Shown: positions 1-5,116 of the stretch, piece by piece
How positions within the stretch are numbered: position 1 is the first letter of the stretch
How the letters are laid out: each line of letters opens with the position of its first letter
Assembly (NCBI GenBank): GCA_009392095.1
Contig: VFHF01000262.1
Coordinates: 1-5,116, forward strand
Direction: 5' to 3'
DNA: 5,116 nt
DNA from: SAR202 cluster bacterium
GTDB taxonomy: Bacteria; Chloroflexota; Dehalococcoidia; Lucifugimonadales; UBA3495
Position numbers and translations under genes: made by a program
Notes under the pieces: generated by a model
Databases searched by the model: none
What the model was told of the DNA's origin: nothing
The model's input: the letters and a program-made list of their open reading frames with translations, nothing else

Positions 1-376
1 GGTCTCCCACGATGGCCAGGTTTTTGTCGATGGTCATAAGCCCACCGTAAATCTCTACCGCGTATACAGCGGAGTTAACATCGGTGGTCAGATGGGGGTC
101 GAGGGTGGGCGGGTCAGCGCCGAGCCGGAGGAATGTTCCTCCATCGACGATCTTGGCAGTAGAAGCTCCGGATGAGGGTGCACGGGAGGTCTGGGGGGCC
201 GGAGTAGGCGTTGATAATCCTGATGCGCCGGGCGGCATTTGAGTCGCGTTGCTCCCGCTGTTTGAATCGGCCGCTAAACTGTTAGCCGAGTCAGTGGCCG
301 AATCGGTGGTGGAGTCCGATGAACACGCGACCGCCACCCAAAGAAGTAACGACAGTAATGCGAAAACAGGTTTCAT
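1..376 (-). CDS. ABC transporter substrate-binding lipoprotein, family 5 (N-terminal part, runs off the left edge)
   Basis: The 125 visible residues read as a secreted, lipid-anchored protein. Lys2 precedes a hydrophobic stretch (about residues 4-17), followed by Cys18 in the context AVACSS, a lipobox-like site with Ala rather than Leu at -3. Residues 19-75 are a low-complexity Ser/Thr/Asp/Ala/Pro linker that would tether the domain to the membrane. From residue 79 the sequence matches the start of family 5 (peptide/nickel/oligosaccharide) solute-binding proteins: GGTFLRLGADPPTLDPHLT, then YGGLMTIDKN at 110-119. Such proteins capture a solute outside the membrane and deliver it to a DppBCDF-type permease; the ligand cannot be told from this fragment. 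The ATG is preceded by GAGGG five bases upstream. The full protein is normally over 500 residues, so about three quarters lies outside the window. It is transcribed divergently from the kinase gene. Confidence 0.85.
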   Translation of the reverse strand, partial: MKPVFALLSLLLWVAVACSSDSTTDSATDSANSLAADSNSGSNATQMPPGASGLSTPTPAPQTSRAPSSGASTAKIVDGGTFLRLGADPPTLDPHLTTDVNSAVYAVEIYGGLMTIDKNLAIVGD

Positions 377-447
377 CGTAGCCCTCGTTTTGCGGCCCTG
401 AGATCAAAGCGCCCACGAATTTCCCGCGCGCCCCATGCACATTCTTA

Positions 448-476
448 ATTATGCCTTGAGCCCGGTGTTATTGGAA
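448..476 (-). promoter_or_regulatory. Candidate promoter for the substrate-binding lipoprotein gene
   Basis: Read on the minus strand, CATAAT (453-448) is a good -10 match. A 17-bp spacer separates it from TTCCAA (476-471), which matches only half of the -35 consensus. It lies about 70 bp before the lipoprotein ATG. The call rests on the -10 and the spacing only. Confidence 0.3.
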
Positions 477-505
477 GGTTAACCCTAAGGTACCGGTGAT
501 TTGGA

Positions 506-511
506 TATACT
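506..511 (+). promoter_or_regulatory. Candidate -10 box upstream of the kinase gene
   Basis: TATACT matches five of six positions of the sigma70 -10 consensus. No convincing -35 is seen at 16-18 bp; the short palindromes GGTTAACC (477-484) and GGTACC (489-494) occupy that place and could be activator or repressor sites. If used, transcription would begin near 517-519. That leaves TTG 501 outside the message and makes ATG 532 or ATG 573 the usable starts. Confidence 0.35.
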
Positions 512-531
512 GCTGTCTACGAGGATACGAC

Positions 532-585
532 ATGACACAGTTATCGGATTACCTTACCCTCGGCTTCCTACCATGCAACAACTGA
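532..585 (+). CDS. Possible 17-codon leader peptide overlapping the kinase start
   Basis: ATG 532 has the best ribosome-binding site in this region: GAGGA at 521-525, six bases before the ATG. Its frame encodes MTQLSDYLTLGFLPCNN and ends at TGA 583-585, ten bases past the kinase ATG at 573 and in a different frame. It could be a translated leader that couples translation to the kinase by termination and re-initiation. It could instead be the true kinase N-terminus disconnected by a frameshift, or a chance frame. The peptide has no regulatory codon run (such as repeated Trp or His). Confidence 0.3.
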   Translation: MTQLSDYLTLGFLPCNN

Positions 586-1526
586 ACGAAGACCAGTCAC
601 CCGGCCGCCCCTCCAACGGTAGAGTGGTCTGTTTTGGTGTACTCAGTTATCTGCAATTGATGGTCGTTGATCAAGTGCCGGTCCACAACGGCGGAACGCC
701 GATCAGCCAGCTGACCGACTCTTTCGGGGATGACGCGGCGATCGTGGCCGGTATGCTCCACCAATGGGGACAGGAATCCAAGTTCATCCCATCCGCCGTC
801 GGGGAAGACGATCTCGGCAAGAAAGTAACCGCCACCGTCAAAGATTTTGGCCTACCGGTCGAGGTAAACATCAATCCCAGAGTTACCACAGTGGCCGAAC
901 TTTCCATCGCCGACCCCAGTGGCGCCCGCACCTATTTCTACAAGCGGACCCCGGAATTGTTGGCGACTCTGGACGCCGCCGACCTGACTCCGCTGGAAAA
1001 TGCCGCATATCTGTACGTTGACTGGTATGACGGAGACCACATCTTGCGCCCGATGGAACAGGCGTCGAGATCGGGCGTGCCTGTCTTCTTGAACCTTGAA
1101 TCCCAGTACGCGAACGAAGAACTGCTGTCTAAGGTTGTCCCATACACGACGGTCTGCCAGGTATCGGCCGACGGACCGGACGCCGGCGATGATATGGAGT
1201 CCATCGCCCAAAAATTGCTGAATGCCGGGATTGGAACAGTCCTAGTTACAGGAGGAGGCCGCGGCTGTCTGGTGGCTGATGGAAGTCATTTGGGCCGGGC
1301 ACATGCGCCTAAAGTTGATGTTGTGGATGGCAACGGAGCCGGTTCTTGCTTCTCGGCGGGGTTCATCTACGGGAGCTTGCAAGGCTGGGCCATTGAGCGG
1401 TGCGCCCGCTTCGCTACCGCCCAAGCCAGCCTTAAATGCACCTCCCCCGGATACAAGGTGGCTACCGTGACTGAGGGTGAACGTCTTGCAGATTCTTTAA
1501 TGGCGGATATTGATCTGCGAACTTAA
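573..1526 (+). CDS. PfkB/ribokinase-family carbohydrate kinase-like protein with altered catalytic motif
   Basis: This is a 317-residue cytoplasmic protein of normal length for the ribokinase fold, which transfers phosphate from ATP to a sugar or nucleoside. The fold begins near residue 18 with RVVCFGVLSY. A lid/substrate region follows (GGTPISQLTDSFGDDAA, then SAVGEDDLGKKV). The nucleotide-binding half contains VLVTGGGRGCLVADG and the family's second signature, VVDGNGAGSCFSAGF. In that signature the catalytic-base aspartate of GAGD is replaced by Ser258 (codon TCT, 1344-1346). The usual first signature (GG.xxN..) is also diverged to GDDAAIVAGML, so the substrate cannot be assigned and the protein may be a pseudokinase. 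ATG 573 has no Shine-Dalgarno of its own. The same frame is open from TTG 501 (341 residues), but a -10 box lies inside that extension; GTG 624 is another option. The gene ends at TAA before a strong terminator. Confidence 0.8.
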   Translation: MQQLNEDQSPGRPSNGRVVCFGVLSYLQLMVVDQVPVHNGGTPISQLTDSFGDDAAIVAGMLHQWGQESKFIPSAVGEDDLGKKVTATVKDFGLPVEVNINPRVTTVAELSIADPSGARTYFYKRTPELLATLDAADLTPLENAAYLYVDWYDGDHILRPMEQASRSGVPVFLNLESQYANEELLSKVVPYTTVCQVSADGPDAGDDMESIAQKLLNAGIGTVLVTGGGRGCLVADGSHLGRAHAPKVDVVDGNGAGSCFSAGFIYGSLQGWAIERCARFATAQASLKCTSPGYKVATVTEGERLADSLMADIDLRT

Positions 1527-1561
1527 CCAGCGTAAGTGACCCCGATGTTGGGTGGGCAACA

Positions 1562-1597
1562 AAAACACCCGCTCTTGTGACCGAGAGCGGGTGTTTT
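1562..1597. terminator. Bidirectional intrinsic terminator between convergent genes
   Basis: Perfect 14-bp inverted repeat: AAAACACCCGCTCT (1562-1575) and its complement AGAGCGGGTGTTTT (1584-1597), around an 8-base loop. The G+C-rich stem core is flanked by an A-run on the left and a T-run on the right, so it can end transcripts in both directions. It lies 35 bp after the kinase stop and 21 bp after the stop of the minus-strand monooxygenase gene, as expected for convergent genes. Confidence 0.9.
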
Positions 1598-1618
1598 GAT
1601 CTCCGGTTTGGTAGCAAT

Positions 1619-2800
1619 CTATGCCGCGTTTACACCTGCGAAGGCCGGAATAACCTCTTTGCCATACAACTCGATAGACTCCATAACCTTGTCATGGGGG
1701 ATGGTTTCCGTCTGCATGATTAGCATGATCTGATCGACGCCGATGTCCTCGTACATCTTGATGGTCTTGATGCAACTCTCAGGGTTTCCGGCGATGATTA
1801 CGCCCCGGTCTGCCAGGACATTGGCGTCCAGCTCGGCCACTGCGGCCCGTGCGGCGCCGGGACCCGAGTCCAGCGAAATGCCGGCTTCCGCGGCCTGCTC
1901 CTTGTGCTCGTCGTCGGACTGGCGCAGCCAGCGGCCAAAGTCGGCCTTCAGGTTGTCGGGTACCCCTCCCCAAGCCTCCAGCAGTTCTTCGTAAGCGTTG
2001 ATGCGGCCTTGGATGTAGGGCTTGTCTGGCCCGAAGAACGTTTTCATGGAGTCGGCGCACAGCTCCTTGGCCGCTTGGTCATCTTTGCTGCAGAAGGAGT
2101 GGACATTGTTGCCCCAGAAATTATTGATCTCGGCGCCCACCGGGTCGGCGTCCTTTATGGCGTCGCGGTAGACCTGAACGTGCTCTTTCAAAATCTCCAC
2201 TGCGTATGAGGCTGAAGACAACACGCCTATGCCCTTTTGGGCGGCCAGTCTGAAGCTTTCGGTTTGGGTGCAGGCCAGGTACAAACGGGGGTGAGGTGTC
2301 TGGAAGGGTTTGGGAAGAACCCGGCGTGGCGGGACGTTCCAATATTTGCCCTCCCACGAAAATTCATCGGACTGCCATATTTTGGGCAGCATGGTTATAG
2401 CTTCATCCCAGCGCTCTCTGGTCTCACGAGGGTCGATGCCCTGACCGACCTGTTCGTAGGCGTTGGAGCGGCCGGTGCCCACTTCCACGCGGCCGTTGGT
2501 CAGTTGGTCGACCATGGCCACCCGTTCCGCCACCCTTATGGGATGGTGGTTGGGCAGGACGGACACGCCGAAGCCGATGCGAATATTCTTGGTGCGCTGG
2601 CTGAGCGCGCCGAACATCACTTCCGGACAGGGAGAACCGGAGAACCCAAACAAGAAGTGGTGCTCGACGAACCAGAGGTTGTCGAATCCCACTTGGTCGG
2701 CAAGTTCGCACTGGTCAAGAGTCTCCCGGTACAGGGCGTTCCAGTCGATTTCAGTGCCTTCATAGGGACGCTGCATCTCAAATAGTAGTCCAAATTTCAT
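1619..2800 (-). CDS. LuxA-like (LLM-class) flavin-dependent monooxygenase
   Basis: This 393-residue cytoplasmic protein has the bacterial-luciferase TIM-barrel fold, whose members use reduced FMN and O2 (or F420) to oxidise organic substrates. The N-terminus resembles the luciferase alpha chain: MKFGLLFEM, then LWFVEHHFLFGFSGSP at 42-57. That segment contains E46-H47-H48, the position of the essential alpha-chain histidine 44. SVLPNHHPIRVAERVAMVDQ (80-99) and TNGRVEVGTGRS (101-112) are typical flavin-barrel segments; the reactive Cys106 region of true luciferase (FGICRG) reads VGTGRS here. Residues about 225-335 form a helical insertion, making it longer than LuxA (about 355 residues). No LuxB partner or aldehyde-supply gene is nearby, so light emission is not expected. 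AAGGAG lies seven bases before the ATG. It is second in a unit with the amidase gene, 79 bp upstream. Family is certain, substrate unknown. Confidence 0.92.
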   Translation of the reverse strand: MKFGLLFEMQRPYEGTEIDWNALYRETLDQCELADQVGFDNLWFVEHHFLFGFSGSPCPEVMFGALSQRTKNIRIGFGVSVLPNHHPIRVAERVAMVDQLTNGRVEVGTGRSNAYEQVGQGIDPRETRERWDEAITMLPKIWQSDEFSWEGKYWNVPPRRVLPKPFQTPHPRLYLACTQTESFRLAAQKGIGVLSSASYAVEILKEHVQVYRDAIKDADPVGAEINNFWGNNVHSFCSKDDQAAKELCADSMKTFFGPDKPYIQGRINAYEELLEAWGGVPDNLKADFGRWLRQSDDEHKEQAAEAGISLDSGPGAARAAVAELDANVLADRGVIIAGNPESCIKTIKMYEDIGVDQIMLIMQTETIPHDKVMESIELYGKEVIPAFAGVNAA

Positions 2801-2860
2801 TTTGATGCTCCTTACGAATTTCTATCTAACGCTCTGATCAACAGGCGGCCAGACATGTGG

Positions 2861-2890
2861 AGTATAGCCCATCCCGAAATCAGTCCTCAA
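2861..2890 (-). promoter_or_regulatory. Candidate internal promoter for the LuxA-like gene
   Basis: On the minus strand TTGAGG (2890-2885) and TATACT (2866-2861) are separated by 18 bp. The -35 element lies within the last codons of the acetamidase gene. It would give a message starting near 2854, about 54 bases before the monooxygenase ATG. This would allow the second gene to be expressed apart from the amidase. No terminator hairpin is seen in 2801-2879, so read-through from the amidase gene remains likely. Confidence 0.4.
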
Positions 2891-3989
2891 AGATATCCAG
2901 AGGCAGGAACGCTGAGACCACGAAGTTGGGCACGTCCACAACCTCGCTGACCTTCAGGTCCACGGCCACGCTGCAGATGCAGTAGGCCTGCTCTCTGGAC
3001 CAGCCCCGTTCCATCAGCAACTGAATCATGTTCAAGAGGGCATTTCTGGACGCCAGAGTGCCGTCCTCCGACTGGTTCACACCGTTCTCAGCGATGCACA
3101 TTCCCGTGGCCGCGATGAACCGCCGGGGCGCCGCCATCTCAGGGCTCGTGAAGTAATCGTCTCTCTCGAAGATCGGGAAGCGGATGCCACGGCGGGCGGC
3201 TTCGCCTTTTAACGGCCGGAAGCTCACATGTAGCGTGCAGTCCATCTCCACCGCAGTGCCGCAGCATTCCGAGTCGCCCTGGGCGTAGTGGGCATCACCG
3301 GCTGAGAATAGCGCGCCCTCGGTGAACACCGGCAGCATCAACCTTGTTCCGGCCGTTAGCTGCTTGATGTCCATGTTGCCGCCGTGCTCCCTGGGCGGAA
3401 TGGTCCGCAGGCCCTCGCTGGCAAACGGCTCCTGGGCCGGGACTGCGCCCGCCGGTGTTGGGCCAACCACCATCCCGCCACGGCGTAGCAGTTCGTCCTC
3501 TCTTAGCAGGATCTCCTGGCGCAGGGCCCGGGAAGGTGCGACACCTATCGTGCCCATGAATGACGCTTCTGGGATAGCTACCCCCGGCAACTGCGGTGAA
3601 CGGGCAAACCCCTCATTCATCGCCCAATGGACCAGATACGGCTCGGTGAAGACGTCCCTCAGGAATCCAAACCCAGGCAGGATGCTGGTAAAGCCCCACC
3701 TGGCCGGCTCGATGTGCTGAATCGTCACTTCCAGCAGGTCGCCTGGCTCGGCCCCCTTCACGAACACCGGGCCAGTTAGGGGATGGACCAGGCCAAGGTC
3801 GGTGCCCAACAGGTCGTCGGCGGTGGTGGTCGGCGTGATCTGCCCGTCAAAGGCGTGCCTGGTCTGCATCACAACCTCTTCACCGGGGTCTGCTTCCACC
3901 ACCGGAGGAATATCCGGGTGCCAACGGTTGTGTCCCTTCTCGGGCTCATCGCCGCATCGTTTGGAGTAGTCCAGTTCAATGCTCTTCAT
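2880..3989 (-). CDS. Acetamidase/formamidase family amide hydrolase
   Basis: This 369-residue cytoplasmic enzyme belongs to the FmdA/AmdA family, which hydrolyses small amides (formamide, acetamide and relatives) to the acid plus ammonia. Family landmarks appear in order: GHNRWHPDIPP at 19-29, HPLTGPVFVKGAEPGD at 69-84, IPPREHGGNMDIKQL at 197-211, and LFSAGDAHYAQGDSECCGTA (227-246) followed by VEM. These carry the conserved metal/active-site type residues (H202, N205, D207, D232, H234, E241). The usual GDGE is GDSE here. The C-terminus (about 313-365) holds the helical NALLNMIQLLMERGW segment and a conserved DLKVSEVVDVPN stretch. A strong GGAGG lies six bases before the ATG. It is first in a unit with the LuxA-like monooxygenase and divergent from the F420-type oxidoreductase, which suggests amide nitrogen release within an oxidative pathway. 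The exact amide is not determinable. Confidence 0.92.
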   Translation of the reverse strand: MKSIELDYSKRCGDEPEKGHNRWHPDIPPVVEADPGEEVVMQTRHAFDGQITPTTTADDLLGTDLGLVHPLTGPVFVKGAEPGDLLEVTIQHIEPARWGFTSILPGFGFLRDVFTEPYLVHWAMNEGFARSPQLPGVAIPEASFMGTIGVAPSRALRQEILLREDELLRRGGMVVGPTPAGAVPAQEPFASEGLRTIPPREHGGNMDIKQLTAGTRLMLPVFTEGALFSAGDAHYAQGDSECCGTAVEMDCTLHVSFRPLKGEAARRGIRFPIFERDDYFTSPEMAAPRRFIAATGMCIAENGVNQSEDGTLASRNALLNMIQLLMERGWSREQAYCICSVAVDLKVSEVVDVPNFVVSAFLPLDIFED

Positions 3990-4031
3990 CGGGTTCCTCC
4001 CATTTGGCTTTGCGTGTCCGAAAGTTCACGC

Positions 4032-4060
4032 ATTATAGACCAAGAAATGTTGTTAGTTGA
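4032..4060 (-). promoter_or_regulatory. Promoter candidate for the acetamidase / LuxA-like operon
   Basis: On the minus strand TATAAT (4037-4032) is a perfect -10. Seventeen bp upstream is TCAACT (4060-4055), a weak -35 (three of six), so an activator may be needed. Transcription would start near 4025, about 36 bases before the amidase ATG. The weak -35 lies inside the inverted repeat described at 4052-4076. Confidence 0.5.
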
Positions 4061-4076
4061 CGCAGGCTCAACAAAC
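4052..4076. promoter_or_regulatory. Inverted repeat, candidate operator shared by divergent promoters
   Basis: GTTAGTTGA (4052-4060) and TCAACAAAC (4068-4076) form 9-bp arms with a single mismatch around a 7-base centre (CGCAGGC). The whole site is 25 bp, a common size for a dimeric helix-turn-helix regulator. It covers the -35 positions of both divergent promoters. No regulator gene lies in the window, so its protein family is unknown. Confidence 0.45.
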
Positions 4077-4085
4077 TCGGATACT
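4057..4085 (+). promoter_or_regulatory. Sigma70-like promoter for the F420-type oxidoreductase gene
   Basis: TTGACG (4057-4062, five of six) and GATACT (4080-4085, four of six) are separated by the ideal 17 bp. The predicted start near 4092 gives a leader of about 38 bases before ATG 4130. The -35 box lies within the inverted repeat at 4052-4076. Confidence 0.55.
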
Positions 4086-4119
4086 GGGCGTGATTTGAAT
4101 AAGAAATGATTAGAACACT

Positions 4120-4124
4120 GGAGG
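4120..4124 (+). promoter_or_regulatory. Ribosome-binding site that fixes the start at 4130
   Basis: GGAGG lies five bases before ATG 4130. The in-frame upstream ATG at 4106 has no such site and would add eight residues ahead of the conserved MRLGAIFPQ start, so 4130 is preferred. Confidence 0.85.
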
Positions 4125-4129
4125 CAGAT

Positions 4130-4996
4130 ATGCGACTAGGAGCCATATTCCCACAGACGGAGATCGGCGCAGACCCTTCCGCCGTCAAAGACTTTGCCCA
4201 GGCCGCCGAAGACCTGGGGTACGAGCATATCCTGGTCTTTGACCATGTGCTGGGTGCCGACCAGACCAAACGGGATGGCTGGGACCGGCCTTACAACAAG
4301 GACGACATGTTCCATGAACCATTCGTCATGTTCGGTTACCTGGGCGCTATCACCGAGAAGATTGAGTTTACCACCGGCGTTCTGATTCTAGGACAGCGCC
4401 AGACCGGCCTAGTCGCCAAGCAAGCCGCCGAAGTCGACGTTCTGACCGGAGGCCGGTTGCGTCTGGGCATCGGCATCGGCTGGAACGAGGTTGAATACGA
4501 GGCGTTGGGCGAGAGCTTCACCAACCGTGGCCGCCGCAGCGAAGAGCAGATTGAACTGCTGCGTCTCCTTTGGACCCAGGAGTCAGTGGACTTCGACGGG
4601 CGTTATCACAGGGTGACCAACGCCGGCATCAACCCACTGCCGGTACAACGGCCCATCCCCATCTGGCTGGGCGGGGGCGAAGACCGGGTGATTCGGCGCA
4701 TTGGCAAGATGGCCGACGGCTGGTTCCCACAATTCCAGCCCGACAGCGCCGGTCAAGAGAAGATCTCCGAGATGCGTGAACATGCAACCAAAGCCGGGCG
4801 CGACCCCAAAGCAATTGGCATTGAGGGACGGGTTGCCTACGCCACCGACAAACAAGAAGACTGGGAGAAGATCGCCGCCGCTTGGGACGAAGCAGGCGCT
4901 ACCCACCTGTCCGTCAACACCATGCGCGCCGGCCTAAAAGGCCCCGACCAGCACATAGAAGCCATTAAACGGTTTAAGGAAACGGTTTCGGGGTAG
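4130..4996 (+). CDS. Probable F420-dependent LLM-class oxidoreductase (TIGR03619-like)
   Basis: This 288-residue cytoplasmic member of the luciferase-like superfamily resembles the compact Rv2161c-type group, which is annotated as F420-dependent but biochemically little known. Features in order: MRLGAIFPQTEIG (1-13, first strand), VFDHV (36-40), and the long family core FTTGVLILGQR (80-90) with QAAEVDVLTGGRLRLGIGIG (98-117). WNEVEYEALG and RGRRSEEQIELLRLLW (133-148) follow, then PIPIWLGGGEDRVIRRIGKM (175-194) with ADGWFP. Length and order match the family, with no truncation. It lacks the EHH motif of the LuxA-like protein, so the two luciferase-like genes are distant relatives, not recent duplicates. 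It is divergent from the acetamidase gene and probably co-controlled. F420 rather than FMN use is inferred from the subfamily; no F420 biosynthesis gene is visible. Confidence 0.9.
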   Translation: MRLGAIFPQTEIGADPSAVKDFAQAAEDLGYEHILVFDHVLGADQTKRDGWDRPYNKDDMFHEPFVMFGYLGAITEKIEFTTGVLILGQRQTGLVAKQAAEVDVLTGGRLRLGIGIGWNEVEYEALGESFTNRGRRSEEQIELLRLLWTQESVDFDGRYHRVTNAGINPLPVQRPIPIWLGGGEDRVIRRIGKMADGWFPQFQPDSAGQEKISEMREHATKAGRDPKAIGIEGRVAYATDKQEDWEKIAAAWDEAGATHLSVNTMRAGLKGPDQHIEAIKRFKETVSG

Positions 4997-5017
4997 CTAA
5001 CAAGCAGAGCGAAAACA

Positions 5018-5039
5018 CCTCCTCTCTATCGCAAGGAGG
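5018..5039. terminator. Weak hairpin after the oxidoreductase gene
   Basis: CCTCCT (5018-5023) pairs with AGGAGG (5034-5039) around a 10-base loop, 21 bp after the stop. No T-run follows on the plus strand. Read on the minus strand the stem is followed by TGTTTT, so it would work better for a convergent gene entering from the right. The remaining bases to 5116 show no supportable gene. Confidence 0.3.
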
Positions 5040-5116
5040 GGTGAGGGTAACGGATTCTGATAGATTAGGATATCTGTGAAACAGTGGCGCTAATGGCTTT
5101 GCATCAACCTCTACCC

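Noticed and set aside
501..572. TTG 501 as the kinase start (341 residues)
   Set aside because: The 24 extra residues precede the fold, the nearest AAGG is ten bases away, and a TATACT -10 box lies inside the extension, so the message would probably begin after it.
2237..2785. Long plus-strand frame of 182 codons opposite the LuxA-like gene
   Set aside because: It is a shadow of a G+C-rich coding gene whose minus-strand product has clear family motifs; the shadow has no recognisable domain or ribosome-binding site.
1619..2800. A bioluminescence (lux) locus
   Set aside because: Only a LuxA-like protein is present. There is no LuxB, LuxCDE or dedicated reductase, and the reactive cysteine segment is missing.
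3322..3720. Plus-strand frame of 132 codons opposite the acetamidase gene
   Set aside because: It is antisense to a gene with full family landmarks, and its low-complexity Ser/Arg/Pro composition is typical of a shadow frame.
4106..4129. ATG 4106 as the start of the F420-type oxidoreductase
   Set aside because: It has no ribosome-binding site, whereas ATG 4130 has GGAGG at the right distance and begins exactly at the conserved first strand.
4997..5116. A minus-strand open frame entering from the right edge
   Set aside because: One minus-strand frame is open through this stretch, but it would run into the plus-strand oxidoreductase gene and shows no recognisable motif, so nothing supports a gene.
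1..5116. CRISPR array, transposon ends, tRNA or phage genes
   Set aside because: No regularly spaced repeats, transposase or terminal inverted repeats, cloverleaf sequence or phage-type protein was seen on either strand.

Overview
The window is chromosomal-looking bacterial DNA of moderately high G+C. It holds five protein genes: four complete and one cut by the left edge. No RNA gene, insertion sequence, CRISPR array or phage gene is visible. The gene content is a family 5 ABC-transporter lipoprotein, a PfkB-type kinase, two luciferase-like flavin/F420 oxidoreductases and an acetamidase/formamidase. This resembles a free-living heterotroph of the Chloroflexota (for example the SAR202 / Dehalococcoidia lineages, known for many luciferase-like monooxygenases) or an actinobacterium. 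That assignment is inference from gene content only; no taxonomic marker is present.

Layout. Positions 1-376 (minus) encode the N-terminus of an extracytoplasmic solute-binding lipoprotein. A divergent promoter region (377-531) separates it from a plus-strand PfkB/ribokinase-like gene (start uncertain, best 573, end 1526). A well-placed Shine-Dalgarno in front of the kinase serves a 17-codon overlapping reading frame rather than the kinase frame. The kinase meets a minus-strand unit tail to tail, with a perfect 14-bp bidirectional terminator between them (1562-1597). The minus-strand unit is acetamidase/formamidase (3989-2880) followed after 79 bp by a LuxA-like monooxygenase (2800-1619). Divergent from the acetamidase is a probable F420-dependent oxidoreductase (4130-4996). 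The last 120 bp carry only a weak hairpin.

How the genes may work together. The amidase and LuxA-like genes probably form a two-gene operon. It shares a short control region with the second luciferase-like oxidoreductase. That region has back-to-back sigma70-like promoters and a 25-bp imperfect inverted repeat (4052-4076) over both -35 positions, which suggests one regulator controls both directions. A plausible reading is oxidative attack on an organic nitrogen or heteroatom compound, followed by hydrolysis of an amide to release ammonia; the substrate cannot be read from the sequence. The kinase lacks the nearly invariant catalytic aspartate of its family (GAGS in place of GAGD) and may be a pseudokinase or have altered chemistry.
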